From positions 3,213,501-3,277,500 of the forward strand of contig NZ_CP019426.1 in NCBI RefSeq assembly GCF_009834515.1: 64,000 nucleotides of DNA, in the 5' to 3' direction. The stretch is from Pseudomonas sp. R84 (GTDB lineage: Bacteria > Pseudomonadota > Gammaproteobacteria > Pseudomonadales > Pseudomonadaceae). How positions within the stretch are numbered: the stretch's first letter is position 1; the number at the start of each line of letters is the position of its first letter. Below are positions 1 to 8,195 of this stretch, piece by piece. A model generated the notes under the pieces. It was not told where the DNA came from. It saw only the letters and a program-made list of their open reading frames with translations, and searched no databases. The translations under genes and the position numbers were made by a program.

Positions 1-360
1 ACGCCGCAGGTGCCCGCCGATCTGCAACAGCATGAGTGCCTGGGTTATGCCTATTGGTCACGGCCCGCCGATCACGAGTGGTCGTTTTTCAACGGTGCGC
101 AGGTCGAGCGCGTGCCGGTCAGCAGTCGCTTACACGTCAACGAGAGCAAGGCGTTGTTATCAGCGGCGGTAGATGGTTTCGGGATTGTGCTGGGGCCTGC
201 CGATTTTCTTGAGCCGGCGTTGTGCAGAGGTGAGCTGGTCAGGTTGCTGGAGGGATTCGAAGCGCCGAGCAGACAAATGCATCTGCTGTACACGGCGCAT
301 CGAAAGAAGACCGCGAAGGTTCGTCAGTTCATCGATGCCGCGGTCAGGCGCTTTGCCTGA
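1..360 (+). CDS. LysR-family transcriptional regulator, C-terminal part (partial)
   Basis: The open frame is already running at base 1 and ends at a TGA at 358-360, so only the last 119 codons of a longer gene are present. The visible part has the look of a LysR effector-binding domain: a stretch around VNESKALLSAAVDGFGIVLGP followed by ELVRLLEGF and a closing HLLYTAHRKKTAKVRQFID segment, which is how many LysR proteins of this subgroup end. The helix-turn-helix would lie upstream of the window. It converges with proP, and the two genes meet in a perfect inverted repeat (335-369). The target cannot be deduced from this fragment. Confidence 0.85.
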   Translation, partial: TPQVPADLQQHECLGYAYWSRPADHEWSFFNGAQVERVPVSSRLHVNESKALLSAAVDGFGIVLGPADFLEPALCRGELVRLLEGFEAPSRQMHLLYTAHRKKTAKVRQFIDAAVRRFA

Positions 361-369
361 CCGCGGCAT
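335..369. terminator. Perfect 15-bp inverted repeat between convergent genes
   Basis: Bases 335-349 are the exact reverse complement of 355-369, with a 5-base loop. It overlaps the LysR stop codon and lies just beyond the proP stop. There is no clear T-tract on either side, so a bidirectional transcription-ending hairpin is an inference from position and stability. Confidence 0.5.
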
Positions 370-374
370 CCGGC

Positions 375-1877
375 TCAGTTAATTCGCGGATGCTGTTGAA
401 CCAGTTCCTTGCGCTTGGCTTCCAGTGCGGCGATTTCAGCGTCGATGTCTTCGATTTTCTGTTCGATGTTGTCGTGGTGTTCTTGCAGCAGTTCTTTCGC
501 TTCTTCAAGGTCGGACGCTGCAGGCGCGGCGCCACGCAACGGCTTGTTGGCGGTTTCCTTCATGGTTACACCGGTGACCAGACCGACCACGGCGATGACC
601 ATCAGGTAATACGCCGGCATGTACAGATCGTTGGTGCTTTCGACCAGCCAGGCCACCACGGTCGGGGTCAGGCCGGCGATCAATACCGAAACGTTGAAAG
701 CCGCCGCCAGCGCACTGTAGCGAATGTGCGTGGGGAACATCGCCGGCAGCGTGGAGGCCATGACGCCGATGAAGAAGTTCAGCAGCACGGCCAGCATCAG
801 CAGGCCGGCGAAGATCAAGCCGATCTTGCCGCTGTTGATCAGCATGAAGGCCGGGATCGCCAGAATGAACAAACCAATGCTGCCGACGACGATGAAAGGT
901 TTACGGCCAATCTTGTCGCTGATGAAACCGATTGCCGGCTGCACGAACAGCATGCCGACCATGATCGCGATGATGATCAGCACACCACGGTTTTCGCTGT
1001 AATGCAGGTTGTGCGACAGGTAGCTCGGCATGTAGGTGAGCAGCATGTAGTAGGTGACGTTGGTCACCGCGACCACGCCGATGCAGGTCATCAGGCTGCG
1101 CCAGTGTTTGGTCGCGACTTCCTTGAACGAAACTTTCGGGCCACCGGCGAGGCCTTCGCGATCGCCTTGTTCAAGCTTTTCAACGTGCTGCTGGAACGCC
1201 GGGGTTTCTTCCAGGGCGTGACGCAAGTACAGGCCGATCATGCCCAGTGGCAAGGCGAGGAAGAACGGCAGACGCCAGCCCCATTCCTCGAACTTGGCTT
1301 CGCCGAGCGTCGTCGAGATCAACACCACCACACCGGCACCGAGGACGAAACCGGCAATCGAGCCGAAGTCCAGCCAACTGCCGAGGAAGCCGCGCTTGCG
1401 GTCCGGCGCGTATTCGGCGACGAAGATCGACGCGCCGGTGTATTCGCCACCGACCGAGAAACCCTGAGCCATTTTTGCCAGCAACAGCAGGATCGGCGCC
1501 CAGATGCCAATCGAGGCATAGGACGGAATCAAGCCGATGGCGAAGGTGCTCAGCGACATGATCACGATGGTCGCGGCGAGGACTTTCTGCCGTCCGTACT
1601 TGTCGCCCAGCGCGCCGAAGAACAAGCCGCCCAGCGGCCGGATCAGGAAGGGCACCGAGAACGTCGCCAGCGCGGCGATCATTTGCGTTCCGGGGTCGGC
1701 GCCGGGGAAGAACACTTTGCCGAGCACATAGGCGACGAAGCCATAGACACCAAAGTCGAACCATTCCATGGCATTGCCGAGTGCGGCGGCGGTGATCGCC
1801 TTGCGCATCTTGGCGTCGTCGACAATGGTGATGTCTTTCAGGCCGATCGGCTTGACGGTTTTCTTGCGTGATTTCAT
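375..1877 (-). CDS. proP: MFS osmolyte:H+ symporter, ProP type
   Basis: A 500-residue major facilitator of the metabolite:H+ symporter branch, expected to import glycine betaine, proline or related compatible solutes at the inner membrane. The N-terminal cytoplasmic stretch is followed by the typical GNAMEWFDFGVYGFVAYVLG first helix, a GALGDKYGRQKVL loop between helices 2 and 3, and GGEYTGASIFVAEYAP, all ProP hallmarks. The C-terminus (about residues 455-500) is rich in Glu/Lys heptads (DLEEAKELLQEHHDNIEQKI), matching the coiled-coil tail that tunes osmotic activation in E. coli ProP. A purine-rich site precedes the ATG. It is a single-gene unit; no osmolyte enzymes lie beside it. Confidence 0.9.
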   Translation of the reverse strand: MKSRKKTVKPIGLKDITIVDDAKMRKAITAAALGNAMEWFDFGVYGFVAYVLGKVFFPGADPGTQMIAALATFSVPFLIRPLGGLFFGALGDKYGRQKVLAATIVIMSLSTFAIGLIPSYASIGIWAPILLLLAKMAQGFSVGGEYTGASIFVAEYAPDRKRGFLGSWLDFGSIAGFVLGAGVVVLISTTLGEAKFEEWGWRLPFFLALPLGMIGLYLRHALEETPAFQQHVEKLEQGDREGLAGGPKVSFKEVATKHWRSLMTCIGVVAVTNVTYYMLLTYMPSYLSHNLHYSENRGVLIIIAIMVGMLFVQPAIGFISDKIGRKPFIVVGSIGLFILAIPAFMLINSGKIGLIFAGLLMLAVLLNFFIGVMASTLPAMFPTHIRYSALAAAFNVSVLIAGLTPTVVAWLVESTNDLYMPAYYLMVIAVVGLVTGVTMKETANKPLRGAAPAASDLEEAKELLQEHHDNIEQKIEDIDAEIAALEAKRKELVQQHPRIN

Positions 1878-2010
1878 CCGGGTCTTCTCTTTGCTGATCC
1901 ATCGTGCCGCGTAGATGCCATCTTTTTGATGGCGCGTACTCTTTGGCTCAGATACATGAGGACACGAAATAATTCACTGCTCGCTGCTTTTTTTCTTGGC
2001 GCACCTGTGC

Positions 2011-2089
2011 AGGAGCTGCCGAAGGCTGCGATCTTTTGATCTTGCTTTTAAAGGGCAACATCAAAAGATCGCAGCCTTCGGCAGCTCCT
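2011..2089. repeat. REP/REPIN-type palindrome
   Basis: Bases 2011-2040 and 2060-2089 are perfect 30-bp reverse complements separated by 19 bases. The arm contains GCTGCCGAAGGCTGCGATC, a sequence I recognise as a very common extragenic palindrome in fluorescent pseudomonads. It lies between proP (divergent side) and the 3' end of the DUF3313 lipoprotein gene. In RNA it would form a very stable hairpin and could also shield or end the lipoprotein transcript. Confidence 0.85.
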
Positions 2090-2103
2090 ACAGGGGAATG
2101 CTG

Positions 2104-2763
2104 CTACCGGCGGAGGGTCGCGTAGGATTTGCCGAGGTCGCTGGCCCAGCCATCCAGCACGACTTTGACATCATCAGCGGTCAACACCTGTTGGTCGTTC
2201 TCCAGCGGCACACCAGTGCCTTTGCGCACCACTTCGGCAATCACTTCGCCAGTCGAACCGTCCTCGAACGACACTTCGGTGGCGACTTCACTGTCCTGAT
2301 CACGGATGCCGGTGGCGGTGCTCACACCGGCAGCGACGAGGGTGACCGGCAACCACTCATAAAAGCGCAAACCCTGAGTGCTGGTCGCCACTTGGGTGAT
2401 AGCGGGGCGCACTATCAGGGTGTTCGGCCCGGGTTGACTGACCAGATGCAGCACTTTGCTCAATTCCAGCCGCAGCGCCGCATCGTAGTAGTCAGTGACG
2501 CCGGACAGAGTGCTCAGAGGAATCCGTTGCGTCGGCTCGGCACTCGGGTAGAACTGACTCGGCGCCAGATAAACCTGGGCGTATCGACCCCGGGCCAGGG
2601 CCGGGCTGACCCACGCCAACACGGGCTGACCGGACGGCGACTGGCGCTCGGCCAACACGCTGTAGTCATGCAGAAAGCCTGAGTGTTCCGGCGTTTTGCT
2701 GCTGCACGCCGCCAGGCTCAACGTGGTGGCAATGGACAGCGACAGCGAACGAATGCGCGACAT
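2104..2763 (-). CDS. DUF3313-family outer-membrane lipoprotein
   Basis: 219 residues starting at MSRIRSLSLS. An upstream in-frame ATG at 2802 is rejected because the start at 2763 overlaps the stop of the preceding gene as TGATG and puts the signal peptide at the N-terminus. The signal peptide ends in the lipobox LAAC, so the mature protein should be lipid-anchored. After it come SGFLHDYSVL and a conserved beta-rich body with ALRLELSKVLHL and VATEVSFEDGSTGEVI, which match my memory of the DUF3313 family. The molecular role of that family is not known to me. It is translationally coupled to the small gene at 2763-3074. Confidence 0.8.
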   Translation of the reverse strand: MSRIRSLSLSIATTLSLAACSSKTPEHSGFLHDYSVLAERQSPSGQPVLAWVSPALARGRYAQVYLAPSQFYPSAEPTQRIPLSTLSGVTDYYDAALRLELSKVLHLVSQPGPNTLIVRPAITQVATSTQGLRFYEWLPVTLVAAGVSTATGIRDQDSEVATEVSFEDGSTGEVIAEVVRKGTGVPLENDQQVLTADDVKVVLDGWASDLGKSYATLRR

Positions 2764-3074
2764 CAAACGGCTTCCTTGTTCTGCGCCAGGTTGTCCGAGC
2801 ATTCGATGTGCAATCGGCCTTGGGCCATGATCCAGTTCATCAGATCAGCCGTGTTGACGCTGTGCACGTATTCCACCCAGTGCGCGTTGGTCGGACTGAA
2901 ATGCTCGAAGTAACGGCGCAGCACCACTGTGCTTTGATCAGGGGAAACCCCCATGCACGATTCCTGAAACACCACCGGTGTGTCCGGGCCGAGCGCTGCG
3001 GTGCGCTGGCTGAGAATCAACGGCCGATTACCGTTGTGCTGCGTGATGCCCGGTTTGCTGTTCAATACCTTCAT
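2763..3074 (-). CDS. Small conserved-looking hypothetical protein (103 aa)
   Basis: The frame stays open far upstream, but the ATG at 3074 is preceded by GGGGGGA about 5 bases away and gives a compact 103-residue product beginning MKVLNSKPGITQHNGN. No signal peptide or membrane helix is visible; the middle (VVLRRYFEHFSPTNAHWVEY) and C-terminus (MNWIMAQGRLHIECSD) look like a folded soluble domain. Its TGA overlaps the ATG of the DUF3313 lipoprotein by one base, so the two are probably made together. I do not recognise the family. Confidence 0.65.
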   Translation of the reverse strand: MKVLNSKPGITQHNGNRPLILSQRTAALGPDTPVVFQESCMGVSPDQSTVVLRRYFEHFSPTNAHWVEYVHSVNTADLMNWIMAQGRLHIECSDNLAQNKEAV

Positions 3075-3221
3075 GCCAATCCCCCCGTTGGAAATAGCTG
3101 CAGAGTGCCCGCGCGGTTTTGCCGGAGGATGTCCGCTTGATGTCTGGCGCGTAGAAATGTTGCTCGATTGAAATAAATGACCCGGGCGGCGAAATGGCTT
3201 TAGATTGGCTTTTTTTGGTGC

Positions 3222-3944
3222 ATGGATCCTGTCACTGTGAGCAGACTGCTGTTCGTCGACGACGACGTAGAAATTCTCGCGCTGCTGAAGAAGTTCTTCG
3301 TGCAGCATGCTTATGAGGTCGACGTTGCTGCCAACGGCGAGGCGATGTGGGCGGCCATTGCGCAGCAGCGCCCGGACACGATCATTCTTGATCTGATGAT
3401 GCCCGGCGAAAGCGGCCTGAGCCTGTGCCAGAAGGTGCATACGCAACTGGGCATTCCGATCATCATGCTTACAGCCATGGCCGAACTGAGCGATCGCATT
3501 GTCGGTCTGGAACTGGGCGCGGACGATTACCTGACCAAGCCGTTCGCGCCGCAGGAATTGCTCGCGCGAGTGCGTGCCTTGCAACGTCGCGCCGGCGAAC
3601 AGCGCCAAACGGTTGAACCTTCGCGGCCGGTGATCGGCTTCGCCGGTTGGCATCTGGACATCACCTGCCGCGAACTGCGCTCCCCGGAAAACGTGATGAT
3701 TCCGCTGTCCGGTGGCGAGTTCGATTTGCTGGTGGTGTTCCTCGACCATCCACAGCGCATTCTGACCCGCGAGCAGTTGATCGATATGACCCACGGCCAC
3801 GGCCATGACGCGTTCGATCGCAGCATCGATGTGCAAGTCAGCCGCTTGCGCCGCAAGATCGAACCGGACAGCAAACGCCCGGACCTGATTCGCACCGTGC
3901 GCAACGGCGGCTATCTGTTTACGGCCAAGGTCACTCGCTCGTGA
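3222..3944 (+). CDS. OmpR-type response regulator
   Basis: 240 residues. The receiver domain (about 7-120) has the acidic pair D13/D14, the phospho-acceptor D57 in IILDLMMPG, T84 and K106 in DYLTKPF. The C-terminal winged helix (about 135-235) carries the LSGGEFDLL and VQVSRLRRKIEP signatures. ATG at 3222 is used, though the ribosome-binding site is weak and GTG 3237 is possible. The stop overlaps the kinase start by four bases (GTGA), so the pair is one operon. It is transcribed divergently from the DUF3313 operon, a possible but unproven target. Confidence 0.9.
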   Translation: MDPVTVSRLLFVDDDVEILALLKKFFVQHAYEVDVAANGEAMWAAIAQQRPDTIILDLMMPGESGLSLCQKVHTQLGIPIIMLTAMAELSDRIVGLELGADDYLTKPFAPQELLARVRALQRRAGEQRQTVEPSRPVIGFAGWHLDITCRELRSPENVMIPLSGGEFDLLVVFLDHPQRILTREQLIDMTHGHGHDAFDRSIDVQVSRLRRKIEPDSKRPDLIRTVRNGGYLFTAKVTRS

Positions 3945-5269
3945 TCCGCCGACTGTGGCGCGGCGACACTCTGCGCCGGCACATCGCCCTGACCATCGTG
4001 GCGGCGATGGTCGCCTCATTGGCGTTGAATGCGCTGTTCGTGCAAGTCGCCGGCATCTGGGCCCGGCCGCCGATCGAACGCACCGGCCTGCTGGAGCAGA
4101 TTGCCGCGACCTCGCGGGTGATCGAAGCCGCCCCGGCCAACCTGCGCCCGCAACTGGCCGCAGCGGCGAGCAGCGCCATGCTGCAAGTGTCGTGGAAAGC
4201 ACAGCGCGCCGACTTCGATCTGCCCAATGACGGCCTTCGCCTGCCAGCGAGCAGGGTGCCGGTGCTGCAGCAACTGTTGGGCAATGATCGAAAAATCGAG
4301 GTGTTCAGCCCGGGCGACTGGCCGAACGGCAGTCCCCAGGCGCATTACGCCGCCGTCGTGCAATTGGTCGATGGCAGCTGGTTGTCATTTATCCCGCCGG
4401 AGCGCAGCTGGGGCCTGGAATTTGGCGTGCGTATCGCGATCGTCATCGCCTTGGGACTGATTGCCACATTGCTCGTCGCCTGGGTCGCCACCCGGCAACT
4501 GGCCAACCCTCTGCAGCGTTTCACGCGTGCCGCCAAACGTTTCGGCACCGATCTGCGCGCACCGCCGATCAAGCTCGAAGGCCCCGACGAAATCCGCCAG
4601 GCGATCATCGCCTTCAACACCATGCAGGCGCAGATCCAGCATTTCATCGCCGAGCGCACGCACATGCTCGCGTCGATTTCCCACGACCTGCGTGCACCGC
4701 TGACCCGCATGCGCTTGCGCAGCGAATTCATGGAAGACCTCGATCATCAGGGCAAACTGATTCGTGACGTTGAAGAGATGCAGTCGATGATCAACGCTGC
4801 GTTGGCGTTCTTCCGTGAGGACACGCATCGCGAGGAGACCACTGCGTTCGATCTGTCGGAGCTGCTGCAAACCATCGTTGATGATTACCGTGACCAGCAG
4901 ATCAATGTCGATTTCGAAGGCCCGGCGCATCTGGTGTACGAGGGTCGGCCGCTGGGGATCAAACGGGTGATCGTCAATTTGCTGGAAAACGCCGTGAAGT
5001 ACGCGTGTGCCCCGCGCATTTCCCTGCGCAGTGATGCCTATGCGATACGCATTGAGGTCATTGATCAGGGGCCCGGCATTCCCGAGGAATCGCTGGAGCG
5101 TGTGTTCGACCCATTCCTGCGCCTGGAAACCTCACGCAATCGAGACACGGGCGGTGTTGGGCTGGGGCTTTCGGCAGCCAGGACAATCATTCGAGAGCAG
5201 GGCGGCGATCTGACGTTGAGTAATCACAGCGCTGGGGGAGTGGTGGCTCGTGTGGAATTACCGATTTAG
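3941..5269 (+). CDS. Sensor histidine kinase
   Basis: 442 residues with a GTG start overlapping the response-regulator stop. Two membrane helices (about 14-36 and 162-184) bracket a periplasmic sensor segment of roughly 120 residues, followed by a HAMP linker, a dimerisation/phospho-acceptor domain with H248 in SISHDLRAPLTRMR, and an ATPase domain with N-box ENAVKYA, DQGPGIP and GVGLGLSAA. This is the EnvZ-like layout. The periplasmic domain gives no clue to the signal. A strong hairpin terminator follows the gene. Confidence 0.9.
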   Translation: MIRRLWRGDTLRRHIALTIVAAMVASLALNALFVQVAGIWARPPIERTGLLEQIAATSRVIEAAPANLRPQLAAAASSAMLQVSWKAQRADFDLPNDGLRLPASRVPVLQQLLGNDRKIEVFSPGDWPNGSPQAHYAAVVQLVDGSWLSFIPPERSWGLEFGVRIAIVIALGLIATLLVAWVATRQLANPLQRFTRAAKRFGTDLRAPPIKLEGPDEIRQAIIAFNTMQAQIQHFIAERTHMLASISHDLRAPLTRMRLRSEFMEDLDHQGKLIRDVEEMQSMINAALAFFREDTHREETTAFDLSELLQTIVDDYRDQQINVDFEGPAHLVYEGRPLGIKRVIVNLLENAVKYACAPRISLRSDAYAIRIEVIDQGPGIPEESLERVFDPFLRLETSRNRDTGGVGLGLSAARTIIREQGGDLTLSNHSAGGVVARVELPI

Positions 5270-5280
5270 ATGCGGATAGT

Positions 5281-5334
5281 TCCGACAATCTCTTGCGGGC
5301 CCGCGCGCCCGCGCAGATCCGTCGGAGGTTTTTT
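5281..5334 (+). terminator. Rho-independent terminator after the two-component operon
   Basis: A long imperfect stem pairs TCCGAC with GTCGGA and GCGGGC with GCCCGC further in, and is followed by GGTTTTTTG. It lies 12 bases after the kinase stop, the expected place for the operon end. Confidence 0.75.
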
Positions 5335-5355
5335 GCTGTCGAACAATGCTCTTCC

Positions 5356-6147
5356 CTATAAATGAGCATGCAGGAAATCAATCACACGCTTTAAAGCCAC
5401 TCGTGTTGGATGGTTTGGCGTGGGGGCTTTCGCCGAATCGTATTCGTACGTCAGTAACGCATGATGGGTGCTACGACCATCTGCTGGTGGGGCGTATGTG
5501 TAAACAACGCCGGTCGCAGCAAATGCTTGTCCAAGTCGATTGATCCGCGCCGGCGTACACAGTCGATCATCGCTGAAGTGCTGAATGAGCACGGCGCAGC
5601 CTCTCGTCGCGGCAGCCTGGCTTGCCGCCTCCAGTTCGGTATCGGCAATGTTCAGTTCGCTCATCCACGGACCTTTGCCTCGGCCCGTTAGCCAGTACCT
5701 GAATTTAAAGGGTATGGCTGGCTGGGAAGCGACTGCGGCGGCCACATTGGTTTCGAGAATCAGTGGAATCACGAATGCACCGGTGACGCACATTCCAATG
5801 ACCCCGATACGTTGGTGGCCATGGTCAACGCCCAGCTTTCGTACCAGCGCTCGCAACCAGTCACTGACCGGTGCACTGCGCCCGGCTTTGAGGTACGCAA
5901 ATTCTTTGCTGATGCAATGGAGGCGCCCCTTGACCAAGCACCCCGTTTCTTCCGGTTTCCCGAACAACAGCGGCAAGTAGACTTGAAAACCGGCGCTGAT
6001 CAACCGTTCGGCGAATCGCAGGGTATCGCGGGTCAGCCCCGGCAGTTCATGCATGACCAGGACAGGAGCTCCGTCGCCCTTTTTATAGACGGTATGCGTG
6101 TAGTCTGAATGCTCAAAATCAAAAGACTGATATTCACTCATGTCCAT
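5356..6147 (-). CDS. Dienelactone hydrolase-family protein
   Basis: 263 residues of alpha/beta-hydrolase fold without signal peptide. The oxyanion segment VLVMHELPGLT (about 29-39), the Cys nucleophile in GVIGMCVTG (C120) instead of serine, and a late His in STHHALLTYEY match the dienelactone hydrolase family, which cleaves cyclic or activated esters. The natural substrate is unknown: there are no catechol-pathway genes nearby. It lies 15 bases downstream of the lipoprotein hydrolase gene at 6163-7515 on the same strand, so the two are probably co-transcribed. Confidence 0.8.
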   Translation of the reverse strand: MDMSEYQSFDFEHSDYTHTVYKKGDGAPVLVMHELPGLTRDTLRFAERLISAGFQVYLPLLFGKPEETGCLVKGRLHCISKEFAYLKAGRSAPVSDWLRALVRKLGVDHGHQRIGVIGMCVTGAFVIPLILETNVAAAVASQPAIPFKFRYWLTGRGKGPWMSELNIADTELEAASQAAATRGCAVLIQHFSDDRLCTPARINRLGQAFAATGVVYTYAPPADGRSTHHALLTYEYDSAKAPTPNHPTRVALKRVIDFLHAHL

Positions 6148-6162
6148 TGCTGATCTCCAGAC

Positions 6163-7515
6163 TCAGTTGGTTATCGTTTGAGTAATCAGGCCACCGATGA
6201 ACGTCATGAGCTGGCAACTGTAAATCCCTCCGTGTCCATTAATGATCGGAGCGGAAGCTTTGACGTTTAGTACCGGATTGTGGTCTGGAGAATTTTTCAG
6301 CTGCGGATTTTTTTCCAGATGCAGATCAAAGAACTTCTGCGAACCGTCAATCTGCTTCTGTTGCGATGTAAAACGGACTGTGCGCGACGGTTCTGAAGTG
6401 GAAAGCGTTGTCAGGCTGATGCGCAAGTCAGATTTGAGGGGATCGATGTATTGCTCGCAACCGTTGAAAGTTTCCCGGTCAGCGTTGTCAGGCGAAAAAG
6501 TTGGCGAAGAAAGAAAGTGGGTCTGGTAAGGCTCATAGTGACCGACGGCTGTCGAATTGGCGGAATAACCTTCAACGACATCGTCCGTGTATTTTTGAAA
6601 TCTTGCCCTGGGCGCGCGTGCAATGTGAAAAGCCCACTTCGTCGCAAGGTCAGTGGTCCCGGTTACGATTGCCACAACAGGTGCTTGATGTTCGGTGTAA
6701 TGACAACCCATGCTCATCTTCTGCAAGGTCGCCAAACGCATCGCCTCAAATGCCGGGTTGATCAATACCACGAGATCACCAACCGTTTTAAGAGGCTCCC
6801 GCGGGTTTTTCTCGCAGCCGGTGGTCGCAAGGTCGTTGGCTGGATCGAAACCACTGCTTTGCGTGAAACGCTCGATCAGAATCGGTGCAAGCGCTGTATA
6901 GAGCACTGCCGCCCCGAAGCTGTGGCCAATGAATACCAAGCGGGTCTGCGTGTTGCTCTTTGCTTGCAGTTGGCTGTTGTCATTGCGTCGAACGCGTTCT
7001 TTATCCAGGCGCAGCAACACCTCGGTGACTGCTCCGCTACCGACGCTGTGCGCTGTTTGTTTACGATCCCAAAACGTAATCAGATCCAGCGGTGAGTTCC
7101 ACGCAAATACCTGGCCCCGCCAGCCCATGTACAGCCCGACAACGGTACGTTTGCAACCGTCCATGGCGGCGATGTTGCGCATTGCCAGCTTGAACTCACG
7201 AACATCGTCATCATCTGGCGCTGCGGAGTGTCGCCAGCCATGCAAGTACGTCACAAGTAGAAGTGGCCCGTTGACCGCCCTGATGTCGGCCATCTGCCTT
7301 TCGAAGGCGTCAGGGTTCAACAGATTGCCGTATTCGTCGAACTCGATGAACCCATGCTGAAAGCCTGCCTTCTTCGCGCTGTCATTCGGGCAGGAGGCCA
7401 GAGGAGTGTCGAGATCATAGGTTTTAAAGTAGGGCGGAGCAGGGTGGTACTGTTTCAGTGGGGCACAACCCTGAAGAATCAGGCCCAAAGCAATGATGGT
7501 AATGAGTGCGCGCAT
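6163..7515 (-). CDS. Lipoprotein alpha/beta hydrolase (esterase/lipase-like)
   Basis: 450 residues. The N-terminus MRALITIIALGLILQGC is a lipoprotein signal with acylated C17. LLLVTYLHGWRHSA (about 85-98) is the oxyanion-hole segment and LVFIGHSFGAAVLY gives the nucleophile elbow with S199. This is the layout of serine esterases or lipases anchored to the envelope. The C-terminal 100 residues do not suggest a further domain to me. It precedes and probably shares a transcript with the dienelactone-hydrolase-like gene. Substrate unknown. Confidence 0.75.
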   Translation of the reverse strand: MRALITIIALGLILQGCAPLKQYHPAPPYFKTYDLDTPLASCPNDSAKKAGFQHGFIEFDEYGNLLNPDAFERQMADIRAVNGPLLLVTYLHGWRHSAAPDDDDVREFKLAMRNIAAMDGCKRTVVGLYMGWRGQVFAWNSPLDLITFWDRKQTAHSVGSGAVTEVLLRLDKERVRRNDNSQLQAKSNTQTRLVFIGHSFGAAVLYTALAPILIERFTQSSGFDPANDLATTGCEKNPREPLKTVGDLVVLINPAFEAMRLATLQKMSMGCHYTEHQAPVVAIVTGTTDLATKWAFHIARAPRARFQKYTDDVVEGYSANSTAVGHYEPYQTHFLSSPTFSPDNADRETFNGCEQYIDPLKSDLRISLTTLSTSEPSRTVRFTSQQKQIDGSQKFFDLHLEKNPQLKNSPDHNPVLNVKASAPIINGHGGIYSCQLMTFIGGLITQTITN

Positions 7516-7780
7516 TGCTTACGTCCTCTATAAGTTGCGTCCTGATTTGCAGAGTAGAAGGTTTTGGTCTGCATGCTGGCATTTTGTAATGACTGAGTAC
7601 GTCGAAGAGTCTCGCTGACTGCTGAAATCTGCACGGAAATCACCGGCTGAGTGCGTTGGCGGACGGCAACTGAACGCAATGGCCTGAGGCGGTGATCGGC
7701 GGGACGGACCGCATTTATCGCAAACTTGTACTAATGTTCAGAGCAACTTATCGCTGTAAACCACAGCAAGGATGCATGAG
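7516..7780. other. Intergenic region between divergent genes
   Basis: 265 bases between the lipoprotein hydrolase (leftward) and the small lipoprotein (rightward). It presumably holds both promoters. I see no convincing -35/-10 pair, repeat or RNA structure. Confidence 0.4.
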
Positions 7781-7936
7781 ATGACGCCCTTTAAAACGCT
7801 CGCAAGAACAATTCCATTGTTTGCCGCGTTAGTTTTGCAAGCAGGCTGCCTTTCCCAGACACAGCAGATTCATAGTTTGAAAGCTGTCCAGGCAAAACCC
7901 GCTTCCGACACTACGAAAAGTACAACGCCTATGTGA
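7781..7936 (+). CDS. Small putative lipoprotein (51 aa), possibly the 5' part of a frameshifted gene
   Basis: ATG at 7781, preceded by AAGGATG about 8 bases upstream, opens a 51-codon frame. The N-terminus has two basic residues, a hydrophobic run (IPLFAALVLQAGC) and a cysteine in a lipobox-like setting, so it reads as a lipoprotein signal. The remaining 30 residues are Thr/Ser/Ala-rich and end at TGA 7934-7936. The next frame (7933-8193) overlaps by four bases and continues with a well-composed domain that has no signal of its own. Either two coupled genes or one gene split by a frameshift between about 7876 and 7930. Confidence 0.5.
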   Translation: MTPFKTLARTIPLFAALVLQAGCLSQTQQIHSLKAVQAKPASDTTKSTTPM

Positions 7937-8193
7937 AATCACTGTTTGCTGCACTCTCCAGTGGTCATCCCGATTCAGCGCCGGACCCACGAGCGCTGGA
8001 TGCCTTTACCAAAGAGATCGCACAACAGGCCGCTCAGGGGGACGATCCAGACAAAACGGTCGTCATCACAATCAAAAGCGGATCACCCACCTTTGATTGG
8101 AAAAAGAACGATAAATTGTGCGATAGCCTGAATACCAAGATCGCCGATAGTGAAATCAATGAATTCCTCAAAAAGCTTTTAAAGGCACTCTGA
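7933..8193 (+). CDS. Small hypothetical protein (86 aa), possibly the 3' part of a frameshifted lipoprotein gene
   Basis: Opens with a GTG at 7933 overlapping the stop of the signal-peptide frame. The product is hydrophilic: ALDAFTKEIAQQAAQGDDPD, then TVVITIKSGSPTFDWKKNDK and a basic C-terminus. The same frame remains open upstream to 7876 and reads HYEKYNAYVKSLFAAL just before the GTG, which looks like natural protein and favours one split gene. It faces the lipoprotein at 8196-8888 with only two bases between stops. Family not recognised. Confidence 0.5.
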   Translation: MKSLFAALSSGHPDSAPDPRALDAFTKEIAQQAAQGDDPDKTVVITIKSGSPTFDWKKNDKLCDSLNTKIADSEINEFLKKLLKAL

Positions 8194-8195
8194 TG

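Noticed and set aside
390..1871. 493-codon frame opposite proP
   Set aside because: Antisense shadow; ProP motifs are complete on the minus strand.
2011..2089. CRISPR-like or IS-end repeat
   Set aside because: Only one palindrome, no spacer array, no transposase or target duplication visible.
3075..4202. Upstream extension of the small gene at 2763-3074
   Set aside because: It overlaps the two-component genes, reads as low-quality protein, and the ATG at 3074 has a good ribosome-binding site.
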